DNA from: Guyanagaster necrorhizus
Taxonomy: Eukaryota > Basidiomycota > Agaricomycetes > Agaricales > Physalacriaceae
Direction: 5' to 3'
DNA length: 64,000 bases
NCBI RefSeq assembly: GCF_019112545.1
Contig: NW_025064933.1
Coordinates: 62,001-126,000, forward strand
Within the stretch, counting starts at the first letter, position 1. Every line of letters starts with the position of its first letter. Position numbers and translations under genes: made by a program. The notes under the pieces are model-generated. The model was not told the DNA's origin. It did no database searches and saw nothing but the letters and a program-made list of their open reading frames with translations. Positions 10,678 through 22,083 of this stretch are shown here, in pieces.

Positions 10678-10834
10678 CCAAAATGTATGGAATACAACGG
10701 TAATAAATTGTAAAGGTATATCAGCTGGTTCCCAGACGTGAAGTGTCGTGTACTCGTTCTCTCAGTCTGGGCATCTAATGAGTTGAAGCGCCTCTCCGCC
10801 TCCGGCTTGTGCACATGTCACTTCGTCTCGTTCC

Positions 10835-11099
10835 TCAGCAGCGACAGCAGAGAATATCTGCGATCACACCAAAAATTGTAACAATCACCTACGCTCGTTT
10901 TTGTCAGTCTCGATATAAAGTTGGATGATACAAAGGGAAATCTTACCGTGGTAATAGCGCCTACTATGGTCATTATAAGATTAGAAATTGTAGCAATTAT
11001 GGCGTTTATATCACGCCCGATTGCAGAAACTACAGGTCCCTAGAAAGCACGGTCAAGTCAGTACAAAGAAGCTACAACTGGATTAGTTCGACGTACCAT
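10835..11099 (-). CDS. 49-aa hydrophobic membrane peptide with CCRC tail
   Basis: Exons 11097-11099 (only the ATG), 10947-11039 and 10835-10888 encode 49 aa: VVSAIGRDINAIIATISNL, a hydrophobic core of Ile/Val/Thr, and a terminal DILCCRC. I recall short proteins of this shape (xxSAIGxGINAIIxAI...TIVGAITT...DILCC) in Agaricomycete genomes, without a known function. The Cys cluster next to a membrane helix would suit palmitoylation; that is inference. The first coding exon is the start codon alone, followed directly by GTACGT. Its promoter and first exon lie inside the left end of duplicated unit A; in unit B the equivalent ATG has lost its splice donor. Confidence 0.65.
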
Positions 11100-12228
11100 G
11101 TTTAACTGGTAATACAAGGTTAGAGTATGAAAATGGTTTTTGGTTCAGTTCGGCGATGGGAAAAGACTTTCAGAAGTGCGACTTTTATGTTATTATTATA
11201 CCATGGAGGCAGATGACGCGATTCTCATATGCGGCAATAATGAAAATGACGTCACTGAAAAACGTACCTGGCGATCATTCTATGGAAGACATGGGAAAAA
11301 GTAGGAAAAAAGAGTCCTTCCACTAGGCTTTGGGCGAGGTTCTATATGTTTTCTCTCTGTCTTCTTGTCAAAAATAACGCTTACGGGGCCACCTCCACCT
11401 CTCTGTTTTCATTTGGAACTTTAGAACGAAAAAACATGATGGCGATGAAATACGGTGCCAAAGATAGTATAGGAAAGTAGCTGTTAACGTCAAAAGAATT
11501 CCCATTTGACCAAGCCAAACCAATACAATGGCGAAAATAAACGGAAGAAGATGAATGTGGTATAATAGAGTAAAAAATAATCATACAAGAGTCATTACTT
11601 TTGGGTTCACGATACTATAAAACTAAGAGCTGACGGAATGTACGGCATACGGAAGGGATTGATAGCGACAAAAATATAATGCGCTGTTTATGAAAATTTC
11701 CATCTAATAAACGTTAAATCAATTAGAGAATTAAGGAAGGGGACGGGTAAACACACCTATTCCCACAGTTGACACATCTGATGAAAAGAAAAGGTCAGGA
11801 TGGTACCGCACAGTGAAGAGAAAACTCACGTTACGAAGGTCTAAGATGATTGTATCATCATTTGTCGGTATACATACAAACAATTGAAATATACGTACAG
11901 TCATCGGTTCGTCGGCGCTCCGCGTCTGTGCTTGACGATAGCGACATTTCCGCTAAACAATTTGATGGGATCAATGAAACGTGTCATACAAACTGTTCGC
12001 TGTACGCACCTGTTTGCATCGTCCGCATTGGAACGCTTCTGTCTCCGCCTGCTGTTCTTCGGCGCTAAGGGACAGGAACAGGTTTAGATCTCTAATCTTG
12101 CTGTCAGCAGCTTTTCTTTCCTCGGATGCCATTTCCTAGATGCGGTGAGCAAGTACTGTCGAGCTAGGGCAGAAGAAACCTCACCTCGCTGGTCATTGTG
12201 GCCAGTTTCTCAGCAGCTATGTCACTGG
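11045..12228. repeat. segmental duplication, unit A
   Basis: This unit is nearly identical to 13060-14270, most strikingly at 11587-11765 against 13646-13820. It carries the leader and first exon of the 49-aa peptide gene and the 3' half of TFIIS (zinc-ribbon exons). Divergence is mostly small indels and point changes in the left 450 bp. The right edge falls inside TFIIS coding sequence at the AEKLATMTSE codons. A third short fragment of the unit lies at about 12999-13060. Confidence 0.85.
11100..11697. other. non-coding left part of unit A
   Basis: Presumed promoter of the 49-aa peptide gene, reading leftward, plus the 3' flank of the TFIIS-like copy. No other frame is supported. Confidence 0.5.
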
Positions 12229-12826
12229 CCTGTTCTTGGGCCTGCAGAATGATGGAATCGGCCTGTTTCAGCAATGCATTGTCGGTCACGTCCTGGTTGA
12301 GGTTGGCCTTGCCTTTGGCCTCTCCCCCTTGGCCCCTCACCGCCGTTTTCACGACGGTAGTGGTTGCGGGGATGGTGGTCTCGGGTTTGGCGCTCCTCTT
12401 GCTCTGACCCGCCATAGGACCCGTGGACTGCTGTAGAATGCCTGATATCGATGGGGCAGCGGCCGGTGTCCGCTCTGGCGATGTGAGGTTCTCCAGCAGG
12501 TCATCTGGCAACAGTGAAGACGCGTCTAAGTCGATAACGATCCTGTTTTCCTACTCTATCGGTGGTTGGGGTGCCTCGCAATTTTGTATCAGCTCGTCGG
12601 CTTCCTCTCCGGAGTCTGGGAAGTAGCCCTCATCGTCTTTTTTCCCATTCTGCCCAGCCCTTGGTCCCACCTGTTCCACCTGCAACATTCGTTCCGCTAG
12701 GGTGACTCCTCGGCTCGCTGCTGCATTGGATTGCAACTCTGCCTCTTCGTCTCCCGCGTTTCCGATGTGTTTGTTCCTTCGCAGTTCGGCTGGTTGTTTC
12801 AGTCTGCTCGCGTTTCTCGGGGGCAT
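11698..12826 (-). pseudogene. chimeric TFIIS-like gene: foreign N-terminus + TFIIS zinc-ribbon exons
   Basis: The right part (12229-12826) encodes a Gln/Ala/Glu-rich, charged N-terminus that resembles neither the TFIIS LW domain nor its central domain. At AEKLATMTSE it joins TFIIS sequence, which then continues through the exons EMASEERKAADSK, AFQCGRCKQ, RKCRYRQAQTRSADEPMT, TFVT, CVNCGN and WKFS to the TAA at 11698. All zinc ligands and the catalytic Asp-Glu pair of the ribbon hairpin are kept, and the splice sites match the intact gene. An in-frame TAG lies in the N-terminal part near 12549-12551 (after QPPIE). With that stop the copy is probably not a full protein, though a downstream start could still give a ribbon-bearing product. 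Confidence 0.7.
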
Positions 12827-12839
12827 TTTTGGCCACCAT

Positions 12840-13743
12840 TGTTGGATATTGTTGTCAGGAGTGGTTCAGTGGGATCTAGAAGTAAGACTTTGCTAGTTGG
12901 CAAAGGCAGGGGAAGCAGCGAGCTGAACGTCTATGATCTACGTTCAGTGCTGCTGGCAGTAACGGTACAGGGAACGACAAGCTCCCGTGATACTCCGGTC
13001 CCGTTGACATCAAAATAATTCCAATTTGACCAAGCCAAGCCGATACCGTGAAATCGAGAGGGCACGATCAACAAGTCAGTACAAAGAAGCTGACTACTAC
13101 TGGAAATTGAATTATTTCGACGCCGCGTATCATGTATAACTGATAATACAAGATTAGAGTGAAAATGATTTTTGGTTCGGTTGGATGATTGGGCGATGGG
13201 TAAAGACTTTCAGGAGAAGTGCAACTTCATATTCTTACTATGCCAGGAGAGGCAAACGACATGATTCTCATGTGCGGCGATAATCAAAATGACGTCACCA
13301 AAATACGTACCTGGCGATCATTTTATGAAAAAAAGTTGGAAAAAAAGATAGTCCTTCCACTAGGCTTTGGGCGACGCGTTATGTTTTCTCTCTGTCTTCT
13401 TATCAACAACAGCGCTCACGGAGCTACTTCCACCCCTTCATTTCGAACTTTAGAACGAAAGAATATGACGGCGATGAAAGATGTCAGTGGTACCAAAGAT
13501 AGGACAGGAAAGTAGCGGGGAACAGTTGCTGGCATCAAAAGAATTCCCATTTGACCAAGCCCAATACCATGAAATCGATATACAATGACGAAAATAATGG
13601 AAGAAGATGAATGTGGTATACTGGAGTGAAAGGTGATCATACAAGAGTCATTACTTTTGGGTTCACGATACTATAAAACTAAGAGCTGACGGAATGTACG
13701 GCATACGGAAGGGATTGATAGCGACAAAAATATAATGCGCTGT
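12840..13743. other. spacer and left, non-coding part of unit B
   Basis: 12840-13000 holds nothing recognised. 12999-13060 is a truncated extra fragment of the duplicated unit, resembling 11482-11545 and 13526-13590. 13060-13743 is unit B's copy of the peptide-gene leader, without a usable first exon, plus the TFIIS 3' flank. Confidence 0.5.
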
Positions 13744-14270
13744 TTATGAAAATTTCCATCTGACGAACGTTGAATCAATTAGAGAATTAAGGAAGGGGAC
13801 GGGTAAACACACCTATTCCCACAGTTGACACATCTGATGAAAAGAAAAGGTCAGGATGGTACCGCACAGTGAAGAGAAAACTCACGTTACGAAGGTCTAA
13901 GATGATTGGATCATCAGTTGTTGGTATACGTACAAACACATTGGAATATACGTACAGTCATCGGTTCGTCGGCGCTCCGCGTCTGTGCTTGACGATAGCG
14001 ACATTTCCGCTAAACAATTTGATGGGATCAATGAAACGTGTCATACAAACTGTTCGCTGTACGCACCTGTTTGCATCGTCCGCATTGGAACGCTTCTGTC
14101 TCCGCCTGCTGTTCTTCGGCGCTAAGGGACTGGAATAGGTTTTGATCTCTAATCTTGCTGTCAGCAGCTTTTCTTTCCTCGGATGCCATTTCCTAGATGC
14201 AATGAGCAAGCGCCGTCAAGCTAAGGTAGAAAAACCTCACCTCGCTGGTCATTGTGGCCAGCTTCTCAGC
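13060..14270. repeat. segmental duplication, unit B
   Basis: Partner of unit A (11045-12228), in direct orientation. It contains the genuine 3' half of TFIIS. Homology stops at about 14270, where the intact gene continues into its central domain and unit A does not. Confidence 0.85.
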
Positions 14271-15134
14271 GGGTACGTCGCCACTAATAACACCTTCCCT
14301 CAGCGAGGGATTGCTCTTGTCCTTCAAATTGACGAATAGAGAACGTATTTTGCCCCTGTATTCGGTGTTGGAATTTCCAAAAAAGAGATTATAGACTTCC
14401 TTTTCAACTGCTTGAGCTCGTCTAAGGATCAGGTCGCTGGCTGAAAAGGGTATTAGGTAGGTGACTGGTGGTTTCTGTGCAGTACTCACGAGCATCCGAG
14501 TCGAACGCCAGAGAGTCGTAGATGAGTGCGATGCACTTGTTCCTTGTCGAATCCCCCGTCAGACTGTTATCTGAGAAGCCGTCCGTCTTGGCCGACCTCG
14601 TGGCCGCCTTGGCCGCTGTCTGCATCGTCGGCTTGCCATCTGAAGCCACTGAAGCCTTCCTGCCTGTAGACAAGGACTGTCAAGGCTTTCCATGGTCAAC
14701 GAAAGAATCAGAACGCACCCGGGGCTGGTTTTCCATTCTGCACCGGCTTGCTCGACCCTCCACTTTGATGGCTCTGCTTCGCCTTCTCCACGTCGTTCTT
14801 CCACTTCTTCACGATGTCTTTCGCCAGGTCGGAGACATCCTTCGACGCATGCGTTCGGAGCTTGCCTACAGCTAGACCTACTCGGCTCTCCTATTGAATC
14901 CCGATTAGTATGTGCCCACACGACCAAAAAAATCTGACGTGAAATACCCACCCTAAGGACTGCTTCATTTACTTGGTAGTCTTTCTTAAGTATGTGTAGT
15001 ATAGTTGTCAGCTCCTGCAGCAGGCAAAAATCAGTAAATTCGAGGAGCAACACACAGGTACTACACACCTTTTCAGAAGCGCCACTGCTTTGAAGCTGCT
15101 TGGCGTGTTTCTTTAACTCTAGGACTTGCGACAT
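13744..15134 (-). CDS. DST1: transcription elongation factor TFIIS
   Basis: Ten exons, 15069-15134 to 13744-13759, encode 300 aa, the usual TFIIS size. Domain I (LW) runs from MSQVLELKKHAKQLQSSG to about residue 80. After a Ser/Lys linker comes domain II, about residues 125-235 (LILRRAQAVEKEVYNLFFG, YRGKIRSLFVNLKD). Last is the C4 zinc ribbon, about 250-300 (FQCGRCKQ, QTRSADEPMTTFVTC, NCGNRWKFS). The Asp-Glu pair in RSADEPMT enters the polymerase II active site and triggers transcript cleavage to rescue backtracked enzyme in the nucleus. The ribbon is encoded by four small exons: 54 nt, then 11, 21 and 16 nt. The intact start and frame make this the parent of the chimeric copy to the left. 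Confidence 0.95.
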
Positions 15135-15556
15135 CGTATATGCCTCTCCTACTATAGTTGTACGACGTACACCCGGATACACTGTTACAAAACGAATACA
15201 GACTATCTCCAGGAAGTCAACAGCAATTTCCTTATCGCTGTCCTATCGAAAGAGGGAGAGAACGTAATTGAGGCCTTGGAAGAAAACAGGTGCAAATTGG
15301 TTACGTAACGGTTTCGAAGTTCAACTCACTGCTCGGACATACTGAAGGACATTATCTGGTTCAAAATATCATTATATGTTAATTATCGTTAACTGATGCA
15401 TGTTGCTGAAGTTTAAAAATTCTCTGAGCATTCTTTCTCTTGCTTTTCTCCGCTTATCCATTTTTGGGCTGTGACTAAGCGGCTTCGACGGTCGGCCCTG
15501 GGGTTAGGGTTACACTGCTCAACGTGGACCACGACGACAACGGTCTCTCTTCCACC
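15135..15556. promoter_or_regulatory. shared TFIIS/PRP46 promoter with telobox
   Basis: Divergent start codons lie at 15134 and 15557. At 15500-15513 sits GGGGTTAGGGTTAC, one and a half telomere-type TTAGGG units, 44 bp before the PRP46 start. TTAGGG-type teloboxes in promoters are bound by Tbf1/Reb1-like factors in other fungi; any role here is inferred. Confidence 0.5.
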
Positions 15557-17189
15557 ATGTCTGCTGCTGCTTTGCCGCCTCTAGAGCCGCTTTTCAACAT
15601 AAATGGAAAGCGGACCCGCAGCGTATTTGCTTCTTGTCCTGACGCCGGCTTCAAAGACGAAGAGAAAAGGTATTTCGCTTATTTTACCTACAGAAGATTG
15701 TCCCACAGATTATCGACAGTGCACGGCTACGACTGGCGGTGAAGATCCATGACGAGTATCGTGATTTCAAGGAACTCCCGTCCGCACTTCTCTCTCAGCA
15801 GGCCCATGTGGGTCCGTCGCGTCCAAAGGAGCAACGGAAATTAATAACTGCAGGAGGTGCGCTCGCTGACTGACTTGCAACAAACATTGTGTTCACGCGA
15901 TACAGCCTCTGCAGATGCAGAAACGTCACGCATGATTGCCAAAATCGACAACACGCCTGTCTCGCAGCCATCAACATTCATGTCCTCGAGTAAACTCTCA
16001 CAAGCTCTCACCCTACATAAAACGACGCGGACGGTCAAGCCTACGTATCACCCACCATGGAAACTTGCTCGTGTTATTTCAGGGCACCTGGGATGGGTCC
16101 GAAGCGTAGCAGTAGAACCGGGCAACAAATGGTTCGCCACGGGTGCCGGCGATCGTGTGATAAAAATCTGGGATCTTGCGTCGGGGGAGCTGAAGCTGTC
16201 GCTAACGGGCCACATATCCACCGTGAGAGGTTTGGCCGTATCGCCACGGCATCCGTACCTCTTTTCGTGTGGTGAGGATAAGGTGCGTCAATTCGATCGG
16301 TAATAATGCATACTGATGAGCTCTTGGCAGATGGTAAAGTGCTGGGACTTGGAGGCTAACAAGGTCATTCGGCATTACCATGGACACTTGTCTGGTGTAT
16401 ATTCCCTATCCCTCCATCCAACTCTCGATGTGTTAGTCACTGCCGGTCGTGATGCGTCTGCTCGTGTCTGGGACATGCGGACAAAGGCCCAGATCCATGT
16501 TCTTTCCGGTCACACTGGTACAGTCGCAGATGTGAAATGCCAAGAATCTGACCCACAAGTCATCACCGGAAGCATGGATTCCACAGTCAGGTGCGTTTCA
16601 ATAGAATGAGTTCCCCGTCTACTGCAGATGCTAACCATGACCTTTAGATTATGGGACCTTGCGGCCGGAAAAACCATGGTAACACTCACGCACCACAAAA
16701 AATCTATTCGGTCTTTAGCTATACATCCTACGGAATATTCTTTTGCATCTGGATCGGCGGGTGGTAACAATATCAAGAAATGGAAGTGTCCGGAAGGCAC
16801 ATTCGTGTTCAACTTCAGTGGACATAATGCAATCATCAACACGCTGTCGGTCAACGCCGAGGGCGTCTTCTTCTCGGGGGGTGAGGCGCCTCGGACTTTC
16901 TTTCATTACCGCAGCTACTTATTAGGGCACTTCTTTCCCCAGGCGACAATGGTACTCTCACACTCTGGGACTATAATACGGGCACTCCCTTCCAAAATAT
17001 GGACGATATTCCTCAGCCTGGGTCCCTTGAAGCAGAAGCTGGTGTTTTCTGTTCGACCTTTGATATGACTGGAACGCGGTTGATTACCGGTGGTGCTGAT
17101 AAGACGATCAAGGTCAGGCTCCATTTTGAAACGACTGTCCTGTTGTTGACAAATTTCTTGTCTAGGTTTACGCTGAGCAGTCTCAATGA
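15557..17189 (+). CDS. PRP46: pre-mRNA splicing factor PRP46 / PLRG1 (WD40)
   Basis: Seven exons (15557-15669, 15720-15856, 15906-16282, 16331-16590, 16648-16880, 16943-17112, 17166-17189) encode 437 aa. The N-terminal part has the family block KRTRSVFA and [12 protein letters not shown]. Then follow seven WD40 repeats, starting [19 protein letters not shown], with the highly conserved [30 protein letters not shown] and [14 protein letters not shown] blades. PRP46/PLRG1 is a core subunit of the Prp19 (NTC) complex that activates the spliceosome. Final exon: VYAEQSQ then stop. The start was taken at 15557 because the upstream GTG frame has no ATG. The exon 1/2 join (50-nt intron, acceptor at 15719) is the only one needing choice. 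Confidence 0.95.
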
Positions 17190-17678
17190 CCTTCAACATT
17201 ATAGTACACCTGTATTTTTGTAATCTGTCTTCATTGGAATACATATTAACGTTCCTAGACGTCTTGTGTCGTGAACACTAGACCTTATGCATATACGAGC
17301 TTAAGCTCCCCGTCTAGCGATCCTGCACCTTCGGAAGGATGAAAGAGGTATGTTGAATGAAACGAATGCGGCGGCATACTGAGAGATAAGACAGCTGCAA
17401 CATTCATTCTTCGATATTTACCCAGGCGTGGTCATGTTTTACTGTCTTCTGCTTCTGTTCATTTTTTTTCCGATTACAACTACTTCAGTTCAAAGCTTCC
17501 TTTCAGCGATATTCCGCTTGCAGGGCGCTATGTAGGGTTTCCTATGTACTTGCGACCTTCGTGAGACAGCATGGAGACACGCATGTTAGAAAAGGAGTGG
17601 ATCTCTCTGTTAACTATACTAATGGCTAGGCACTAAGGCAGTCATGCTTGCATCGGGACTTAACCTCGGTTCCAAGTG
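17190..17678. other. intergenic, no gene recognised
   Basis: Downstream of PRP46 and before direct repeat R1. No frame, repeat or RNA gene supported. Confidence 0.5.
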
Positions 17679-18290
17679 CGTTTATTGCTCCATGAAACAC
17701 TCCTTCGTGAATGACGTGGTGGTGCGTCAGGGTATCAACGGCCAAGACTTTTGGCCAATATGAAGCATGCCTATACCACATCTATAATATTTGTTGATGT
17801 AGAGTAGGACCAGAACGAGATAACAGTCCTAGCTGCGCCATCTGGAAGGAAGAGTATCTGTTTCTCGAGCAAGGGTTGCGTATCTTGCGTTCCGAAGAGC
17901 GTTCGCATGACAATATCTTTGGCAAACACCGAGCATCACATACGTGCCGCTCAAGTGGACTGTCTAAGAGCCTGAGAAATCAAAGCTCGTTTTGATTTTG
18001 ACGACCTCTTGTGGGACAATGAAGAACTCCTGGTTGCACAACTCCGACGCTCCTGTGGGCTAGAGATTCTGCTCCACCTCACCAAACCGTTTTGCAGCTT
18101 TTCCTCCTACCGGCTCATCGTCATGAAGGGTATTCCTCGTCGTCTTTCGATGATCTGGGACGATGCGAGCGAAATTTTCGCTCGTCTCCATTACTTGGGA
18201 GAGGTGACGAGCAGGATTCAGATAGGTTTTCAAAGTCCCGAATGGCGAGCGTATTATACACAATGAAAGGACATTACCAATCTCTTCACT
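17679..18290 (+). repeat. direct repeat R1, left copy (flanks Argonaute)
   Basis: Same orientation as 22084-22850, starting at the shared CGTTTATTGCTCCATGAAAC and ending shortly after TATTATACACAATGAAAGG. Relative to the right copy it lacks about 175 bp near 17835. Both copies carry the remains of one reading frame, with FDFDDLLWDNEELLVAQLR as the most protein-like piece. That piece is interrupted differently in each copy. I do not recognise the protein. The end lies 136 bp from the Argonaute stop codon. Confidence 0.8.
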
Positions 18291-18425
18291 CAGATTTTCT
18301 ATTATACATCAGTGTAGGATGGTTATACAGTATTACAACAAGACATCACGAAAGGATCTGCAAAAGAAAAAAGTAGACCGAAAAAGGACAGCAACATTCA
18401 CACCCTTCTTCCTAGATCCTTTGAT

Positions 18426-21400
18426 CTAGATATAGAACATACTCGTCTTGATTTTACTATGAAGCTGCAAAACCAAGTCAGTCCGAACCCAACATGCCAA
18501 ACACACACTCACCCCTTTACCCCAAGCCTCCTCCGCCTCCTGGAAAACTTCCGCCGGACTAAGCGACTCTGAACCAGTCGAGTTATCATCCGATAAGATT
18601 TTACTTAGGTAGCACCTTCCCCTCTCGCACGCCAGATCCGCATAATAGGCCGCCGGAATCAGACTAACAGCCTTCGTCGCCCGCGCATACAAATAACTAC
18701 TATTGTTCATTCCCTTCTGGAGATCATCCACATCAAGGCTGTTCTCATCGTAGATGACAACGTAATGCGTCGGCTTGACCGTGCCCTGCAGACCAGCGTG
18801 TGCTTGCAGATAGAAATCGTAATCAAATCTTTCCGGAAGGTATGAGAAGAATGGAATAATGCGCTGGAAGAGAGAGGGAGAGACTCACACTCCAGTAATC
18901 CCCTTGTCAACCACCGTCCCAGGTTTCGTGTTACCGTTCTTGTCTGCATTCGCACCATCTGTAGGGTAGAACCTAAGAGTCGTTGAGCAAAGAGTCAACA
19001 ACGACCATAGCGCAACCTACCTAGAATGATGGCGCTTCCCGCATATAATGACAGATACAAGCGGTTTGTAAGCCTTCCCATCCTTGGTATTCAGTCTCTT
19101 CGCAGCCTCCTTGATCTGTACGACCTCCTCCCGAATGACGATATCATATTGGCCCTAGAACGGAAAGGTCAGCAAGACCGTCGCAACGAATTCCTATCAT
19201 CGCTCACCTCAGAGACACCATCCCGAAACACGAGAATCCTCTCCGGCAACGCCTTGTTCTTCTTCTTGTACACCAACAGACGCTCATACATCATATCCCG
19301 CAACTCCTCGACGACCTAAATGGCACCATGAGCACTCGCAGGGGAATCAACAGAAAAAAGACAGACCTCTTTGGAGTGCTTATTAGTATCAGGCCTCTGG
19401 ATCCTCATGCTCGCTGGGAACTGGACGAAATCATCATCCACGCTCGCCACGACCGCCGCGATCGACGGAGTGCCAAATCTCGTCCCCGGAGCAGGGTGGG
19501 TAACATCGATCCCCACCATCATCGTCTTCTTCTTGCACAACCACCTCATGGCTTGATCATCCAGCTGAACATGTCCTGTCAGTCGGTACGTAGCACCCAA
19601 AGTAAGAAATCCATACCTTGTGATTGATCCCCCCAAGCTTCGTATTCACCTTCAAGGCGATATTCGAGAGATACTGATCCTGTGTGTCCTTTCTCATCGC
19701 TTTGTCGAGCTGCATCGTAATCGTCTGCAACCCTAGCTCACAGTCTCCGATTCGCTAAGCTCATCCATCAGCTACACCATTTTCGAAACACACAAACGAG
19801 GTTCACCTTGACACCAGGATAAATGAAATTGTCCCTATGCATCAACAACACCAACACAAAACTCGGCCTGGGACCCGTTTGCATCGCATCCTCCAAACAC
19901 GACCTGATGAGATTCAATGAGTTCACCCTCCCTGGATCCTCATGCACAGGAGCCAATGGCGCCAATTCCCCCAACAATCGTGGCATTCCCGCCGGAACTT
20001 TCATCCCGGCCGACTGCAGCTTCTCCGAGAACGCCATGATCAACGGCTTGATATCCTGCGGAGAAGGATATTTATCATGTATCCATTCTTGTATTGGGAG
20101 GACCCAGAATCCATTGACGGTCGCGCCGCGGTGGAACTTGGTGTCAACGATGTTCCATGAACCATTGGTCACCCTCAGACTTCCCTGACGGTACGACAAT
20201 GTCGGAGGGGGAAGCTCGCGGCCAGGGATGACAGCCATTTCCTGGTCGATGGAGAGGTCAAACAAGTTGACGGGCGGCTGAAGAGGTGAGAGGGATAACT
20301 TTTTGAACCCCTCGTCGACAATAAACTCTGCATTAACGTGCGGGGGGTTACACGCGTATTGAATCATCTTTGCCACTTCTTGATCGTCTAGCCGTCCTCG
20401 ATACGGATTCCCGGCTTCGATCTTGCATATTTCGGCGGGTATCCATATTGGTCTCTTGACACTCCCGACATTGACCACCGGGAGGTTAGTTGCACGATGC
20501 AGAGAAATTTTATACTCTGTACAGAGGTATAAGAGTCTCATCCATGGAGTCTAACGACGGTTACACGCACTTTTCTTGAAGAATTCCTCAACCGACATGT
20601 CCTTCTTTCCAAATTCTTCGCAGGGGAAAGTGGTGTCCCGGGCAGATTTAAGGCCAATCTCCGAGAGCTTGTAGCGACGTTCATATCTAGGATGGGTAGT
20701 AACGACCTTGATGCTTCTGGCAAGCGCCTTGGGAAGCGTTGGCATTCCCCCCGAAGAATTCCGATTGAACGACTTAAGAACACCTGCGAGATTACCTGGC
20801 TCTACGAACGGCGCCATACAGACATTTCTGGTGGCGAGTTAACACACGATCGTATATTTAGTCCGAACTCACATGTTGACCATCAGCTGCTGATAAGCCG
20901 GCCGAACAGAGAGAAAATACCCTCTCCATGCCTCGATGCCTGGTCCGAGAACCTTGCGTTCACCAGGAGGAGGCTGAAAGTAATACTTATTCTGCCCGAT
21001 ACGCACGCCCGTGTGCAGAGCGTTCTGCTGCATTACTAAATTGAGAGCAGAAATGATGGGTAATGGATCGTAATCCCTGTATTCCTTGTCAGCGTTGAGG
21101 TATCTAAATAAAGATATGAAAAGACAATAATGATAAGAATACCAAACACGCACTTGGAGAGTTCACTGAAGTTCAGGTCGCCCTTGAAGACGACGGAAAC
21201 AGTATATGTGATGGTGCTAGGTGGAGGTCCATTCTGGCCCCCTTCGTAGAACGGTATTTCTACGTGCAGATCGGACAATGACAATCTATTGGTGGACACG
21301 AGACGCGCACTTCTATCGTGAACAATAGAGCCTAGAGAGGGATGAACTTCGGGGCGGGCCTCAAGTAACTGGAAAATACGGTCTTTGCGCGTTTTCGAAA

Positions 21401-21740
21401 GGGTCGCTGGCTCGATTTTGATTTCGTAGTCGAACCAAGGGCCCTTGGGGAGTTTCATAGCAAAGAAATTAGAACGCAAAATGATGGACTTGCCCAAGGT
21501 ACCAAAGCCAGGACGCGTTGGACGTTCTGGCTTGGGTGGTACCTTTCGAAGGGCATCAATAAGCTCGCCCTGGTTCTTTGATGTCAGGCGGTCGGGTATC
21601 TGTGCTGGAACATTTTCCTTGTAGATGTCGGGGCCACTGAATCCACCTCGCCCTTTAAAGTTGTCGCCACCAAGTCCGCCACGCCCTTTGTCATTGCCAC
21701 CACGACCTCTATCAGAACCACCTTTGTAATGTCGACTCAT
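18426..21740 (-). CDS. Argonaute (QDE-2/AGO type), catalytic residues intact
   Basis: Eleven exons (21154-21740, 20873-21103, 20571-20827, 19807-20516, 19617-19754, 19367-19564, 19208-19315, 19021-19154, 18889-18972, 18513-18828, 18426-18464) total 2802 nt, 933 aa. Order: Arg-Gly-rich tail (residues 1-45), N domain, PAZ (about 270-400, ending NLPVVNVG), MID, PIWI. The slicer tetrad is complete: Asp661 (GIDVTHP), Glu707, Asp739 (FRDGVSEGQ) and Asp880 (AYYADL), the D-E-D-D form of fungal QDE-2. It ends SMFYI, the usual Argonaute end. It should bind small RNAs in the cytoplasm and cleave targets. The gene sits between direct repeats R1, and a decayed copy of its 5' third is at 4187. Confidence 0.96.
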
Positions 21741-22083
21741 GGCGATGTGGTTACGGAGGGGAGTTGCGAAGCCTGACCAAGACTGGGATCACTCGCGCTC
21801 AAGGCGAAAGGAAAGAGACAAAAAGTAAAAGATGATATGATTGGAGCGCTGTGAAACTGATATCGGCGGAGACGTCGACGTCGTTGTCAGCACTGGCTCG
21901 GCCTCGTCGTCGTCGTCGTCGTCGATCAGAGTAAAGAAGCGCGCGTGGCAAGGCGCGCTTCAGGCGCGCTTCTTAAGTACGCGAGTTGGAACTCCGCTGC
22001 CACAATCAGCACAAATCATGCGTAATCCACCGTCTAGTCTCGTAAAGGGCCAGAATCATCGATTACTATGCCTCCATCTAGTT
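21741..22083. promoter_or_regulatory. Argonaute upstream region with GTC microsatellite
   Basis: The 5' flank of the Argonaute gene (transcribed leftward). Notable are a (CGT)n tract at about 21903-21923 and a GCGCGCTTCTTAAGTACGCG-like GC-rich palindromic patch at 21950-21985. No TATA box assigned. Confidence 0.4.

Noticed and set aside
12515..12551. 29-nt intron that would remove the stop codon in the chimeric TFIIS copy
   Set aside because: A GTAGG...TTAG segment is present but removing it shifts the frame and meets another stop at once. The flanking frame is continuous apart from the TAG, so a nonsense change is simpler.
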